Shown piece after piece: positions 22,296 through 34,000 of a stretch of DNA of 64,000 nucleotides. Every line of letters begins with the position of its first letter. Position 1 is the stretch's first letter. Made by a program: the position numbers and the translations under genes. This stretch comes from Chrysopilus asiliformis. Taxonomy: Eukaryota; Arthropoda; Insecta; Diptera; Rhagionidae. Under the pieces are notes generated by a model. That model was not told the origin of the DNA. It worked only from the letters and a program-made list of their open reading frames with translations, and did not search any database. The stretch lies in assembly GCA_964034945.1 (NCBI GenBank), contig OZ035962.1, forward strand, positions 84,527,942 to 84,591,941, given 5' to 3'.

Positions 22296-23089
22296 CATTT
22301 AGATGTGGTGTGTTTCGTTACGTCTTTCGTGACGTACCTTTTGTGTTCAGATTGGTCATTATTTTCCTATGTGGTTTTGGTTGTTGTTTTGACGTATGGA
22401 AAAGTAGGACAAGAAAACTACTAAAATCCATGTTGACCGCTTCTCAAATGGTTTTATTTTTATATTAAATGCGAGACAGATTCATTTCAATCTGTAAAAG
22501 CATATTTCTTCCCTTCAACTATTGCATTTTCGGCATATTAGCTTGATGCTAACGCCACGATCGCATTAGAGAGCCTTTAACCTAGAGAGTGGCCATGCTA
22601 CTTTAATAGACTGCGCTACTGAGTAGGACAGTCTATTAACTCCAATTAGAACAGTCTATTAGGTCAGTTAGAACAGCTTTTTCTCCAGATTAGAACAGTC
22701 TGTAAACAATTTTTCAATTGATCAAAACAACTATGAGTTTCCAAATTTTTTTGATACCTCAAACATGCTATTTTTACATATATTAACCACCTTCAGTTAT
22801 TTTGGCAATTATTTATAACAATGAATCAAATTTTTAAAGTTTTTCGCGCTCGTTTTTCAGCTCGGCGGCCATTTTTAGATGTCCCCATGGCCACTCTCTA
22901 GATTATAGGCTCTCTAGATCGCATGGATGTGGCAAGAAAAGTAAACAGTTTTCAGTTCAACGAATCACAGCCCGGAACATCTGAAATTTTCAGTTTCGTT
23001 CGTCATATCCTACGTGCCTCACCCCTACCAGTCCCACACTTCATCTGTTCCTCACTTGGGCACGTAACGAAACACACCACATCCAAATG
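22296..23089. mobile_element. Non-autonomous DNA transposon (about 794 bp) with a nested MITE
   Basis: Ends CATTTAGATGTGGTGTGTTT and the complement of CATTTGGATGTGGTGTGTTT, continuing through CGTTACGT. A second inverted-repeat element (22569-22914) sits inside. Target duplication not clear. Confidence 0.6.
22569..22914. mobile_element. Nested MITE with GAGAGCC ends (346 bp)
   Basis: Ends GAGAGCCTTTAACCTAGAGA and TCTCTAGATTATAGGCTCTC, both reading on into GTGGCCATG, flanked by TA. Four or more copies of TTAGAACAG(TCT) occur inside. Confidence 0.65.
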
Positions 23090-23099
23090 ACTGATTCGA

Positions 23100-23660
23100 G
23101 AACATACATACTGATTCGAGAACAGGGGCAGATAGAAACTTTCTGCTCAGCACGAAATTCTTTTCGGACAAAATTATAAGGATGTCCGACGTCCGTGCAT
23201 CTGTCTGTCGGTTTGTCGGTATGGCCGTTGTATGTCTCTTAAATAACTCGAGAACGCTTTGCGTTAGCGACTTGAAACTTTTTGTAAATGAGTTTTACGA
23301 ATATCGTAGTTTTCTAACAACTTTTGGAAAAGTAACGTTAGCTACAATTGGTACTTTCACATAAAACTTTTGTGAAAAAACGCAATTTTTTAAAAAAATT
23401 TCTACATTTTTTGCTTAAACGGCTTTTACTCGTCTTTAATGGTTATCGAAGTATTTGAAAAAAATTAGGTTTTTTAAAACTTTCTCCGAAACTATGCGCT
23501 TTTGGGAAGAAATGGATATAGCCAAATTCAAAGAAAATAGAATTCCCAGTATTTTACGGTAATTGCTTTTGCGTATCTTTAACAGTTCTAGAGATATTTA
23601 AAAAAATATCATATTGTACATATTTTTTTCCGAAACTAAATGTTGCAGAGGAAAGTTTTG
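23100..23660 (+). repeat. Diverged repeat with CTGTCTGTCGG motif and decayed tandem blocks
   Basis: A region starting at TCTTTTCGGACAAAATTATA contains ATCTGTCTGTCGGTTTGTCG and two diverged blocks of the type TTTAAYRGTTMTMGARRTATTT near 23440 and 23580, like pieces of families seen at 13.8 and 14.1 kb. No gene. Confidence 0.4.
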
Positions 23661-24169
23661 TGGTGATCACAACTGATATTTTTGTTATTTGCTTGACACA
23701 GAGAAAAATAGTGAATTTTTAGGACATAATATAATTGGCTTGACACAAAATTCACGGCGACAGATTACGGCCACCAAGTTGTCCTCCATATACAATTCCA
23801 CAAACTTTGTTGTTCTAAACGTCATTTGCTTTTCATTTGATTTTGACAATTGGCCGGTGAGCCACATATAATATTCTTTTGTTACCAATTATCATATAGA
23901 ATAAGAATGTGAAAGTAAACAACTCAGCATACGAACTATATTTCCTAATACTTTCTTTAAGTGGCGAAATCTAGATTTAATCACGTACCCATAAGATTTC
24001 ATTTTGAATCAACAATGAAATTTTGTCGGCGAGCTGACCGACAAAAGTTAAATTTGATTCAACTTTTTACGACAACAAAGTTGGTCGGATTGATTGTATA
24101 CAGAAGCATAGGGTACTATGAGTTTAAAATTTTAAATGTCGCCGTAAATGTTGTGTCGGGCTAATTGTA

Positions 24170-24893
24170 TTGGCAGTATGCATTGAAAATGAGCGTTATC
24201 GTCATAAGAAGAAAATCGCTGCTCAGTCAGGCCATGTGTCATCGACCGGAACAAATGGTAATCGGAGGGGGCAATGTCTGGTGAATACGGCGGGTGGGGT
24301 AGGACTTCCCATTTGAGGTTCTCCAGGTAGTTTTTTTACAACATTTGCAACATGGGGTCGTGCGTTGTCATGTCGCAAAAAAACTTTGTCGTGTCTGTCG
24401 GTGAATTGCGGCCGTTTTTCTGTTGATTGATCGACTCCCAATGTTTCCGCAAGCTCTTCCTGTGTCTGGCATGGATCTTCATCAAGTAATGCCTCCAAAT
24501 CGGTATCTTCAAACTTTTTCTCAGCACCAGGATGTTCTTCATCAGGTCAAAATCACCACCGTTGAATTGTTGAAACCATCTTCTGCATGTTTGTTCTGAA
24601 AGAGCATTGTCGCCGTATGTTTCCACTAATATTCTATGCCCCTCAGCTGCTGTTGTCTTTCGGTGGAAGTAATGTAAAAGAATTCTCCGCCAAAACGGTT
24701 TTGTAGGCACGAACTCAGCCATGTTTAAAATTTCGGATAGAAACGTCTTTACACTCCGGCAGTTGAAATTGGACTGATGTTTGCAGCCTAGGGTTTTAGC
24801 TTTCAGGTAAAATTTATTTCAGCCCGATCGGATATATACCTGCCGAATTATGAGTCTCAATACAAAACGCTCATTTTCAATACATACTCCCAA
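24170..24893 (-). mobile_element. Deleted mariner element (724 bp)
   Basis: Inverted ends of about 29 bp (TTGGCAGTATGCATTGAAAA and the complement of TTGGGAGTATGTATTGAAAA, continuing GAGCGTT) with TA on both sides. It encodes the start of a mariner transposase and a later fragment with the middle deleted. A non-functional deletion derivative. Confidence 0.85.
24223..24722 (-). pseudogene. mariner transposase, internally deleted and frameshifted
   Basis: The start (MAEFVPTKPFWRRILLHYFH) and SEQTCRRWFQQFNGGDFDL give the two-part helix-turn-helix DNA-binding region of mariner transposases. The frame then shifts, and a second frame reads PCQTQEELAETLGVDQST followed, after a deletion, by FLRHDNARPHVA, the HDNARPH motif of the catalytic centre. 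The first catalytic Asp block and the third Asp are not present in a usable frame. The usual length is about 345 residues; here fewer than 170 can be matched. Confidence 0.85.
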
Positions 24894-24955
24894 TATTTTG
24901 TGCTTTACTATTTTATAATAGGGAATCGTGACTATTACTAGAAATAGTTCATTTA

Positions 24956-25828
24956 CGGCCAATTTCTTCACAGAGTACTAACGCTATTACCGGTATTAGA
25001 CCAAAATTTGGTACTCAAATTGGTATCAAGTTATTTCTTCACCAAGTACTAGCGCGCCTTAGTACGGACTTTGGTACGGAGTATTAGCTGGTACTCATTA
25101 TTTCCTAGACCCTCGAAATTGAGGGTCTAGCGACGTTAGTACTCAAATTTATGCCAATTTTATTTCTTCACCTATAATTTAGTACTGGAGTAGTTGCAAA
25201 AATTGGCTCGTCGAATTGATTTGGCTGTCTGGCTGCTTGGGAGATGCGTTTGGCGATGAAACGGTGGATTCAGGAGTGATCGATGAAATTGTCGTCGAAT
25301 TAGAATCGACGGATGTTACTGTTTCGGTTCGACGTGGCAAAACTTTTTGTACAATCTCACGTACGAGGGTGCACAATAAATCCGTATGTTGCAGACTCCA
25401 ATTGGGGCAGCGAGGCCTTTTCGCATCACACTATTTATTTGCACTATTTTTTATTTGCACTATTTATTTGCACTAATTATTTGCACTATTATTTATTTGC
25501 GAATGAAAAGCACGTTTATAAAGCAAAATAATATGAAATATCGAAAAAAAACAAACAAATATTAATTGAAAAAAAACGTACACAAATTCACGGAACACAG
25601 CGAACAATAATATTTCAAATTCAGATGTCAAAATTGTGTCAAAAACGATTTTAGACGTATTAGCTTAGTTTTAGACGTATTTGCCGCTAGTACCGGCTGA
25701 TGAATTTAGCTCCGGTACTAGCGATGTGAAGAAATGCACAAGTACTAAGATTTCCTTAGTACCGAGTACCAGAGATAATACCTGGACTAGCTAGACTCCA
25801 CTTTAGTACTCTGTGAAGAAATTGGCCG
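24956..25828 (-). mobile_element. PIF/Harbinger-like element (873 bp)
   Basis: Ends CGGCCAATTTCTTCACAGAG and its complement match over about 26 bp (to TACTAA). They are flanked by TTA on each side (24953-24955, 25829-25831), the duplication typical of PIF/Harbinger. It contains many AGTACT/GTACTA motifs and a fragment of a Myb/SANT-like protein. No transposase. Confidence 0.8.
25179..25430 (-). pseudogene. Myb/SANT-like (trihelix) protein fragment of the Harbinger-like element
   Basis: The frame reads KRPRCPNWSLQHTDLLCTLV then REIVQKVLPRR and a Ser/Thr/Pro-rich tail (SSITPESTVSSPNASP). N-W-S followed by LL..LV is the first helix of the Myb/SANT-like DNA-binding domain that accompanies PIF/Harbinger transposases. 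A TAG lies directly upstream in frame and there is no ATG, so only a fragment remains. The assignment rests on a short match and on the TTA-flanked element around it. Confidence 0.5.
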
Positions 25829-25989
25829 TTATAATTACAAAAAAAAGTCAAAGCCAACCATTTTTATTATTGAAATTTACCATTTTGTGGTTAAATTGAC
25901 TATTTTTGTAATTGAAATGAACTATTTTGCGATTAAAATTAACCATTTTGGTAATAGTCCAGATTTCCCATTATAAAATAGTTACAATT

Positions 25990-27470
25990 AAACTATTTTT
26001 CACCGCGTGCTGAGCAAATATAAAACCTCTAAATTCGTTTCGCTGTTTTTAAAAATCGTCTAATATACGGAACGCCACGCATTCAGTATGTTATAGCTTT
26101 TAAAACATTGACTGCCATGGCTATCATTTTTGATAGCCAGTGAAAAATGGCACTAAGTTTTATTTATCAGTGTACATTCTACATACATACATGCATACAT
26201 TCTGCAGGTCTACAGGTATTAGCATTTCCTTTAAAAATTTGCAAAATTTATTTGGCAGTCAACGTGTTAAGCATAAAATTTGCCCAGTCCAATATCTTGC
26301 CTAAAAACGTCTCAAAAAGACATATTTTTTTTAAAGATATAACAAAGGACAGCAGAACCTCGATAAAATTAAAACACCCTGAAAAATCTGTCTTCAAGAG
26401 TGATTTCAATAGCAGAAAATGGCCAAAGGCGAAGTTTATGCACAGTTGAGACCGAAGGTAACGTAAAAATCATTTTGTGAAAAAATGTTTTAAAATAAAA
26501 CTTTTTTTCTGTATTCACATAATAAGTATATCTGTTTTAATATTGAAGAATTTTGGATTTTTTTATTAATTTAATAAAAACTTAACGGAATAATATGTAA
26601 TTTTTTTTAAATATTGTGTTATTTAACGGAATTTCAAAAATAGCGCAAAAAATCCAATATTGAAAAAATTTGTTATGTCGGTATTGGTCTTTTAATTAAA
26701 AAAAAAATGCTCACACGCAAATAATTTTCTTTACTGCTTCATTTTAAAAGGTTGCTCCTTGCTTAATTCAAGGGTGAAATTTTGAAAATGAAAAATCTAC
26801 TGCTACGAAAATTATTTCTATAGTGTAACATATTGAATATTTTTCATCAGTTTCTAACTATTTAAAATTCATATTAAAATTATGGCCTCAAAACAGTACT
26901 ATTTTTGCACAAAATCCTTTGCTAATTTCACAAAAAATATATTTCTAATATATTAATTTGATATTTGCTAATTTGTTCCTTTGATAATATACTTTTTTCT
27001 TCTCTTTAAATAATTTTTATTCATGTTGATTAATAATACTATTTTTTTCATTTTTTTTTGTGAATCTCGATTTCATAAATTCAATTACGTTTGTTTCAAT
27101 ATATATATGTATATATTTTTTTTTTGAATTTAAAGCAATATTTTAATGCAGTTGTTATGACTATAAAATGCTATGGACTGCAATATCTGTCCGAAAACAT
27201 TTAGAATACAATTAAACAAACAGCTAATTATTGTAAAACAGCAAGGATATTCTAGTAATTTAGACAAAATAATGAAGTAAAGCAGGGTATTGGCCAGCAA
27301 TTCATACTTTACTTGAAATCTAAAGGGGTTCTAATCGAAGAAATTACTTTGCTTTTCGTGATGAATTTTAAGTTTAGAAACATTCCTTTATAATGGATAT
27401 TTTTTTTTGTTTTCAACTAATCTTAAAACACCATTAAATTTCAGCCCGGCTTTACTAAATTGCCTCCGCC
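25990..27470. other. Gene-free DNA downstream of the transporter gene
   Basis: AT-rich, no supported gene. A perfect short palindrome GGCTATCATTTTTGATAGCC stands at 26119-26138. The 100-codon plus-strand frame at 26147 has no family signature. Confidence 0.45.
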
Positions 27471-27474
27471 GCAT

Positions 27475-27480
27475 TTTATT
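27475..27480 (-). terminator. Possible polyadenylation signal of the transporter gene
   Basis: AATAAA on the minus strand, about 137 bases after the stop codon. Confidence 0.4.
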
Positions 27481-27616
27481 TAGCCAATCAATCAGGTTAG
27501 CTTAAAAAAGCCCAATACTGAACACAACAACAGTATATATATATATAATGTGTGTATATATAATTTCAACAATTATAACAATTGTTTCATTTCAATTCAA
27601 TAATTTTTGTTTTTGT

Positions 27617-28007
27617 TTATGAAACTGTTGAAGCGTCTTCACTATCGCCACCAGATGCTGACGATAGTAGACCCTTTTTACGTTGCATCACAGCCCAAAC
27701 AAGAAGCGGAACGCTTCCCAGCACCATTGCAGTTCCCATACAATAGAAGCAAATCTTATAGTTACCAGATAGATCCCTCAGGAATCCGGCTAGCGGGGGA
27801 ACCGATATTGCACCCACACTCTGGAACATCCTTACCAAACCGTAACTGGAGCTTATCCTATCTGTGCCGAAGATGTCAGCCAATAGTACGGGCATCAATA
27901 AATACCAGCAGCCTAAACATAGCCCATAGGTACCCGCCGCACATCCAATCACGTACAAGGAATGCGCCCAGGGAATTGTTAGAACGGCGGTGCCAGCTCC
28001 AAGTATG
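27617..28007 (-). CDS. Transporter last exon: helices 9-12 and C-terminus
   Basis: Acceptor GAAATTCTAG|CATACTTGG. Encodes LYVIGCAAGTYGLCLGCWYL, PPLAGFLRDLSGNYKICFYC and a short acidic tail ending DASTVS before TAA at 27617-27619. Confidence 0.93.
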
Positions 28008-31000
28008 CTAGAATTTCAAATCGTATGTTGTAAGATTGTTAAAAAAATTTCAAAAATCAAATAAATATTCCTTACCAAATGACATACGTTTTCTTTCTAT
28101 CAAAGAGTTGTAGGTCTGATAGCCATCCAAGTCCTAAGCGGCCAATCAGATCTAAAGCGGCGCTTACAGCAACCAAATATCCTGCTTCACTTTTGCTGTA
28201 CCCTAAAATAAAGAAATATTGAAAATATCTTTTTTAAATACTGAAGCGATAATCTTTTGTATCATTTAGAGCCAAATTTTGTACTTTGATGGGTGTGGAG
28301 ATGGGGAGAGGTTAAAAAAAACAAACTGAACCAAAATCTCTAAGGCCCGTTTGTTTATTTATTTATTTATATATATACATAGCCAACAGGTATAATTTCC
28401 TAACCGGCCGATTCCAAGCAAAGAGAAAACTAACAAAAATTATAAAATAAATAAAAATAGAGAAAATTATAAAATAAATAAAAATAGATAATAGAAATAT
28501 TGAAAAATTATGCAAAAAACAGAAAAAAAAGAAAATTATAATTTACTTAAAACTTTTCTCCGAAACATGTTACGCGAAATATTAAAATCAAAAACATCTG
28601 CACAATTATTAAATAAAGCACACATATTCGTAATTGGCTCGTTCACCCCATAAACAGTTCTATGGAAAGGCAAATTTATGAAGATGTGGTGCCTAAGCTG
28701 ACGAGGAGCCACATTAAAATTAATTTTTGACAAAAGGACTGGAGAATCAACAACACCAGAGATTACATTAAAAATAAATAACACACTTAACAAATCCCGC
28801 CGAGAGCTCAAGGAGTCAAGGTCAATTAACTTACGCCTCGATTCATATGGAGGCAATTCAAGAGCGTTGTCCCAGTTCAGCCTACGAAGAGCAAACCTGA
28901 GAAAACGCCTCTGGATTGACTCTATACGGCTTATATGAACCTCAAAGTTAGGACTCCATACAACACACGCATATTCTAAGATCGATCTGACAATTGAAAT
29001 GAATAAACTTTTCAATGCATAAGGATCAGAAATCTCTCGGGAAAATCGAATGATGAATCCAAGTAATCCATTTGCTCTAGAGATAATATAGTCAATATGA
29101 GGTACAAAGGTTAGTTTGGTGTCAAAAATCACCCCAAGATCTTTTATCATAGAGACTCTGTTGAGAATAACATTGTTGATTTTATAATTAAAAATGATTG
29201 GATTAATCTTTCGATAAAATGACATGGTTGAACATTTAGCGACATTTAAACTAATATGATTTTCTACACACCAAGTAGACAATACGTTGAAATCATTTTG
29301 CAACATAAAAGAATCTTCCAAACAATCAATGACACGATAAAGTTTTGCATCGTCAGCATATAATAATAACCTGGACGATATTAGAACATCACATAAATCA
29401 TTAATAAATAAAATAAATAACAAAGGTCCGAGATGGCTTCCTTGAGGAACCCCGGAGCGAACGACAAACGCTCTTGACAAATAATTGTGAATTTTTACTA
29501 ATTGCAATCGATTAAATAAATAAGACGTTAGCCACTTAAGAAGACTAGAATGCATGCCAATTAATTGAAGTTTTGTCAAGAGTAAATTATGATTAACTCT
29601 ATCAAACGCTTTCGAGAAATCCGTGTAAATGACGTCAACCTGATGACCCTCTTCGATACTGTTACTGCAGAAATTTGTAAACTCTAATAAATTCGTGGTA
29701 GTTGACCGACCCTTAACAAAACCGTGCTGATAAATAGAAATGTGTTGCTTAAACGAAGAAGTCAGAACGCTACAAATCAATTTTTCAAAGAATTTGGCAA
29801 TCGTAGGCAAGATAGCAATTGGTCTATAGTTAGACGCATCACTTTTACAGCCACCTTTGAGGACAGGAATTATGTAAGAGATTTTCCAAGCTGAGGGGAA
29901 AACTCCAGTTTTTAATGAAAAATTGAATAAGAGGTGTAACGGATAGGCTAAACTATTCGCACAATTCTTAAGGATAACAGGAGGGACCAAGTCAGGACCA
30001 GCTCCTTTTTTAATATCAACCTTGCCTAATTCCTCAAGAATGGTATCAAGATCAAGCTCAACTAAGCCAACATCAATTGAACTATAATCATTTGATGAAT
30101 TAAAACAGTTCTTGATGGGTGAGTTGTCATAGACACTCTCAAAATAATCAGCGAAAAGGTTGACAATCTGTTCTTCTGAAGTCGCAATGGAGTTATTATA
30201 AAATATTCTTTTAGGGTAACCAGAAGATTTCCTCTTTAAGTTCACAAACGACCAGAATTTAGATGGATGTCTAGTTAGATTGCGCTGAAGAGTTTGCGCG
30301 TATTATTCTTAAAAAATTAAGTTGTGGTTAGCCTACTTAAACCGTAGAAATTCTTCGGCTTAAATTTTGTAAGTTGTACATAACCCGGCCCTTACACGCG
30401 TCTGTAGAGCTGACACAGTCGCTGACACAGTCTCGTGTAAATGCACTGACTGCCAGTTCGCTAAATGTATTTTAATGCGTTGTCAGTAATTTGACATTTG
30501 AAGTCTGTGCTACTGACAGACTTTATAGTCGCGTGTAAGGGCCGGGTAAGTTGCTAAGTTTTGTTGGTGCAAACGGCACTAAGTGGTTCAGAAGGTAACT
30601 AGGCCCCAGATCACAGTAGTCACAGGAAAACAATACAGTCTGTAAAGTGTACGGGTTAATGTGTACAAAAATTTATTTTTAATGATTTTGAAGTACATGG
30701 ATTTGTTGTATTGCACAAGAAGAAAAATGCTATATCATTAATAATGAGTCCAGTCACCACCGGCATTGATAATTGCTGGCATTCCCGAGGCATACTTTCC
30801 ACTAAGTTGACTGCGTATTCGTTCGATAAAGACCCTCAAATGAGACGAATTTCTCGTGTCAGCTGCTTCAAAGTGCACACTCTTTTTCCTCGAAGCTTGT
30901 GCTTGAGATATGCCCACACAGAATATCTCTAAACAGAAGCGTCGTCCGTACAGATCACGTTGTTCCAATCTCGGTCCAAATTCTCCTTTGCCCAAACGAG

Positions 31001-34000
31001 TCTTTTCGTCACATTTTTTTCGCTAACAGTGGTTTCTTCATTTTGCTTCGATATTTGAGGTTATGCCCAAGGATATAGGTTCGAATAGTTGTATGTGATA
31101 CTTCTATAGCCTTCTGTTTTAATTTTGCTGCTCCTAGTCGCAATGTTAAGGTGGGGTTCCGGTTAACCAAATTCACAAATTTTTTTTCCATGTTCGGTGT
31201 CACTTTGCCTATCGACCCACGTTCTGGCAAGTCATCGACATTTTTGATCTTCTTATATTGCTGAACCCACTTAGCGATGAACGATTTTGACTTTCCCATG
31301 TATTTAGCAGCAGATACACTGAGAGAAATGAACATTTTAAAATTAAACAATTTCCACCCTAGATCTAAAAATCTAGTTACTTGTTTGATTTAAAAAGAAA
31401 TCTCCTAGAATCAGCAGAAAATTTTATTATTTAGTAACTCATGATTTTACATTAAAAAGCTTGTTTTTAGATTTAAAAACTCCAAAATGTTTAAATTTAA
31501 AATTGCCCCTACTAGAATTAAAAAACCAAAATGTTTAAATTTAAAATCTTTCTTTTTGATTCAAAAATGACCTTTTTAAATTTAAACAAGTTACTTTCAA
31601 AATTTAAAATCATTCTTTCAAGCGAGATAGAAACCATTCATGTTTAGACTCGCTTCGTTAATTTACTTCGGTGGCCGTATGCGTTGGCGAGTGGACTTCA
31701 AACCTCAAACCTAGGGATTCTCGGGTTCGAATCGCAGATGAGCAGGAGTTTTTCAACATTTAATTTAATACATAAGAAAATATTTATAATTTATAAATAC
31801 TGTAAAAAGTAAAAAATGCTACTGGGAAATTGGTAGGTAAAAATCTACTATTACTATCGTAAACCATGAAAAATGAAGATTATATATTTTTTTTTTAAAT
31901 GTGATTTTTTCCCTCAGTGAAGCTTTTTAAATTCAAAAAGGTTTTCTTTTAAAATTAGTGTAAGTCTTTTAGAATTAAAAATCTCGTCTTTTAAATTTAA
32001 AGAAATAAACACTAGATTTTAAAAGGGCTATCACTAGAATTAAAAAGAATGTGGTTTTTGTTTTTAGTATGAACTTGTTTAGCTCGTACGCAAACAACAA
32101 ATTACTAAAGTCTAGAGCATTTCTTTTTGATTTTAGTATATTTTTCTCTGGGTGTAGATATGACATTTTTGGTCCTTTGGGGTGGGAACAAAGGAACACA
32201 GCCTCGTGGCGTGATGCGTATGTGGCACTCATGGCGGTTAACTTGTTATTCGGGTAAGAACTCGACGCCAACTGGATCTTTTGTGACAAAGCATTCACGA
32301 CAAAGATTGCATCTATCTGCCCACCAAAAACTAGGACGATATTTCAAAGCCAATTGCCATTTATGCCGTACACGCTCTTACTTTACAGACTGTATATAAA
32401 ACCGGAACAAAATTCCTTCAGATTGCAAATGTTGAATGGTTGAACAGATTGAAGGGGTAGAAGAACTTTTAATGTGTAACGCTGAAACCTGAACTAAATT
32501 ATCTTCAGGAGTTCAATATATCGATAAAGTGGAGAAGAGATTGTATAGGAGGGATGGGGTTGAATTTGGTTACTAAAATATTCCTTGGGTAATACAACTC
32601 GTCTAATAGTAAAAACCGGATTCAAATTAATCCAATGGTTTAAAACAGGCATCATCAGCTAGTGGCTCGGCTGGCTCATCACACAGGTTGACTTTAACAG
32701 CGTAGCCACTATAATCGACCTTTTATTGTGTGCTGTAATGCTTGTGTGTGCGGCTTCGGATCGCAGGAATAAAACGAATCGCGCTTTGAGTTGGAATCGG
32801 TGCATTATTAGCATGACGCATTTCATTTTAAATCAGTTCGTGTCAAGCCATTGCCGTGGAAGGTTGTGTTTAATGGAACTGTATTTTAATTTGTAGTGGT
32901 TATAAATTTTGATTGTAAAGGGAGCGACAGTTACTTTGACGACCCCTGGTTTAAAATATAGCAGGTGAGGAGGTCAGAAGAAAGGGATTATTTAGGTTAC
33001 TGTGCAATCTACCAGTGGTTTTTTGCACCGACATAAATTAGCAACTTATCAAGTTAAGCCACACTAAATTTAAGTCTCAGAATTTCTAGGACTTAAGTAG
33101 AACTTTACATTTTAAGAATTGTACGCAAAAACGGGCTTAAGAAGCTCACTGTAAAGCTTCGAAATCGGTTTAACCCTTTAAGATATAATAAAAACTATAC
33201 CCAAAAAGATTTCGTAAAATATAAAATATTTATTTCATGAAAATGTGCGAATAAATAATGAATTTATTCTCAAATTTTCATGAAATAAATATTTTATATT
33301 TTACGAAATCTTTTTGGGCTTTTTTTTGCATTTTTTTTTAGCTTTTTATATGGTATGGAAACAGACATGAAAGGTCGAAAAGTATTTTGCATAAGTTGTC
33401 CATTTATTATAAAGTACCAGGAAGACCGAGCTATGCTCGGCGATCTCAAAATCCTCCTTCTGCCTCTGTCTCTGAATAATTGAATCCGATTGTAATTGCA
33501 ACATGATTCGTATAATGAGGTTCAGGGAACTTGATTGTTTTGTAATTACTATTTATCGCTGCCGATAGATATCTAAAAAGCGATATTTTTAGAATGCATA
33601 TCGAAAAACCTTACTGCCTAGCAATATTGCGAATTTTCATTAAGATACCTTCACGTAGTTCGAAGACACCAGACGAGGGGTATCGAGGGGAGGGAAAATT
33701 CAGGTTTGTAGTGGAAAAATCGAAAGCCCTTAGCCCCCTTAGTAATACTGTAAAGTTTCATTAAGACCGGACCACCCAATTCGAAGACACCAGGCGAGGG
33801 GTATCGAGGGGAGGGAAAATTCAGGTTTGTAGTGGGAAAATCGAAAGCCCTTAGCCTCCTTAGTAATATTGTAAAGTTTCATCAAGATCGGATCACCCAA
33901 ATCGAAGATAACAGGCGAGGGGTATCGAGGGGAATTTTCTCAGAGGTGAGACCTATCTAGATCGGTTTTTTGTCCCCGAAAATCCCTAGCCCCTAAGTTT

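Larger units (their letters stand above)
24908..25986. mobile_element. Outer MITE interrupted by a Harbinger-like element
   Basis: Left ACTATTTTATAATAGGGAAT and right ATTTCCCATTATAAAATAGT are inverted counterparts that also share GACTATTAC. The right half carries three to four diverged repeats of a roughly 32-bp unit (AATTGACTATTTTTGTAATT type) at 25859-25955. The element at 24956-25828 is inserted within it. Confidence 0.55.
30690..32298 (-). pseudogene. Tc1-like transposase, split by a MITE
   Basis: Minus strand. Helix-turn-helix part: SAAKYMGKSKSFIAKWVQQY, NVDDLPERGSIGKVTP, RLGAAKLKQKAIEVSHTTIR. After a frameshift: KRLVWAKENLDRDWNNVICT and DDASV, the first catalytic Asp region of Tc1-type transposases, then LVESMPRE. 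The second Asp and the Glu are degraded. Upstream coding sequence resumes beyond the MITE at 32157-32298, ending HPKGPKMSYL, and joins SAAKYMGK in frame if the MITE and one TA are ignored. Non-functional. Confidence 0.8.

Noticed and set aside
22470..22560. Possible tRNA or small RNA gene near the 22.3-kb element
   Set aside because: No A/B-box pair or stable cloverleaf could be drawn.
26147..26449. 100-codon plus-strand frame
   Set aside because: No domain, no clear splice partners, AT-driven codon use.
27607..28011. Plus-strand 134-codon frame
   Set aside because: It is the complement of the last transporter exon; the minus strand carries conserved helices and splice sites.
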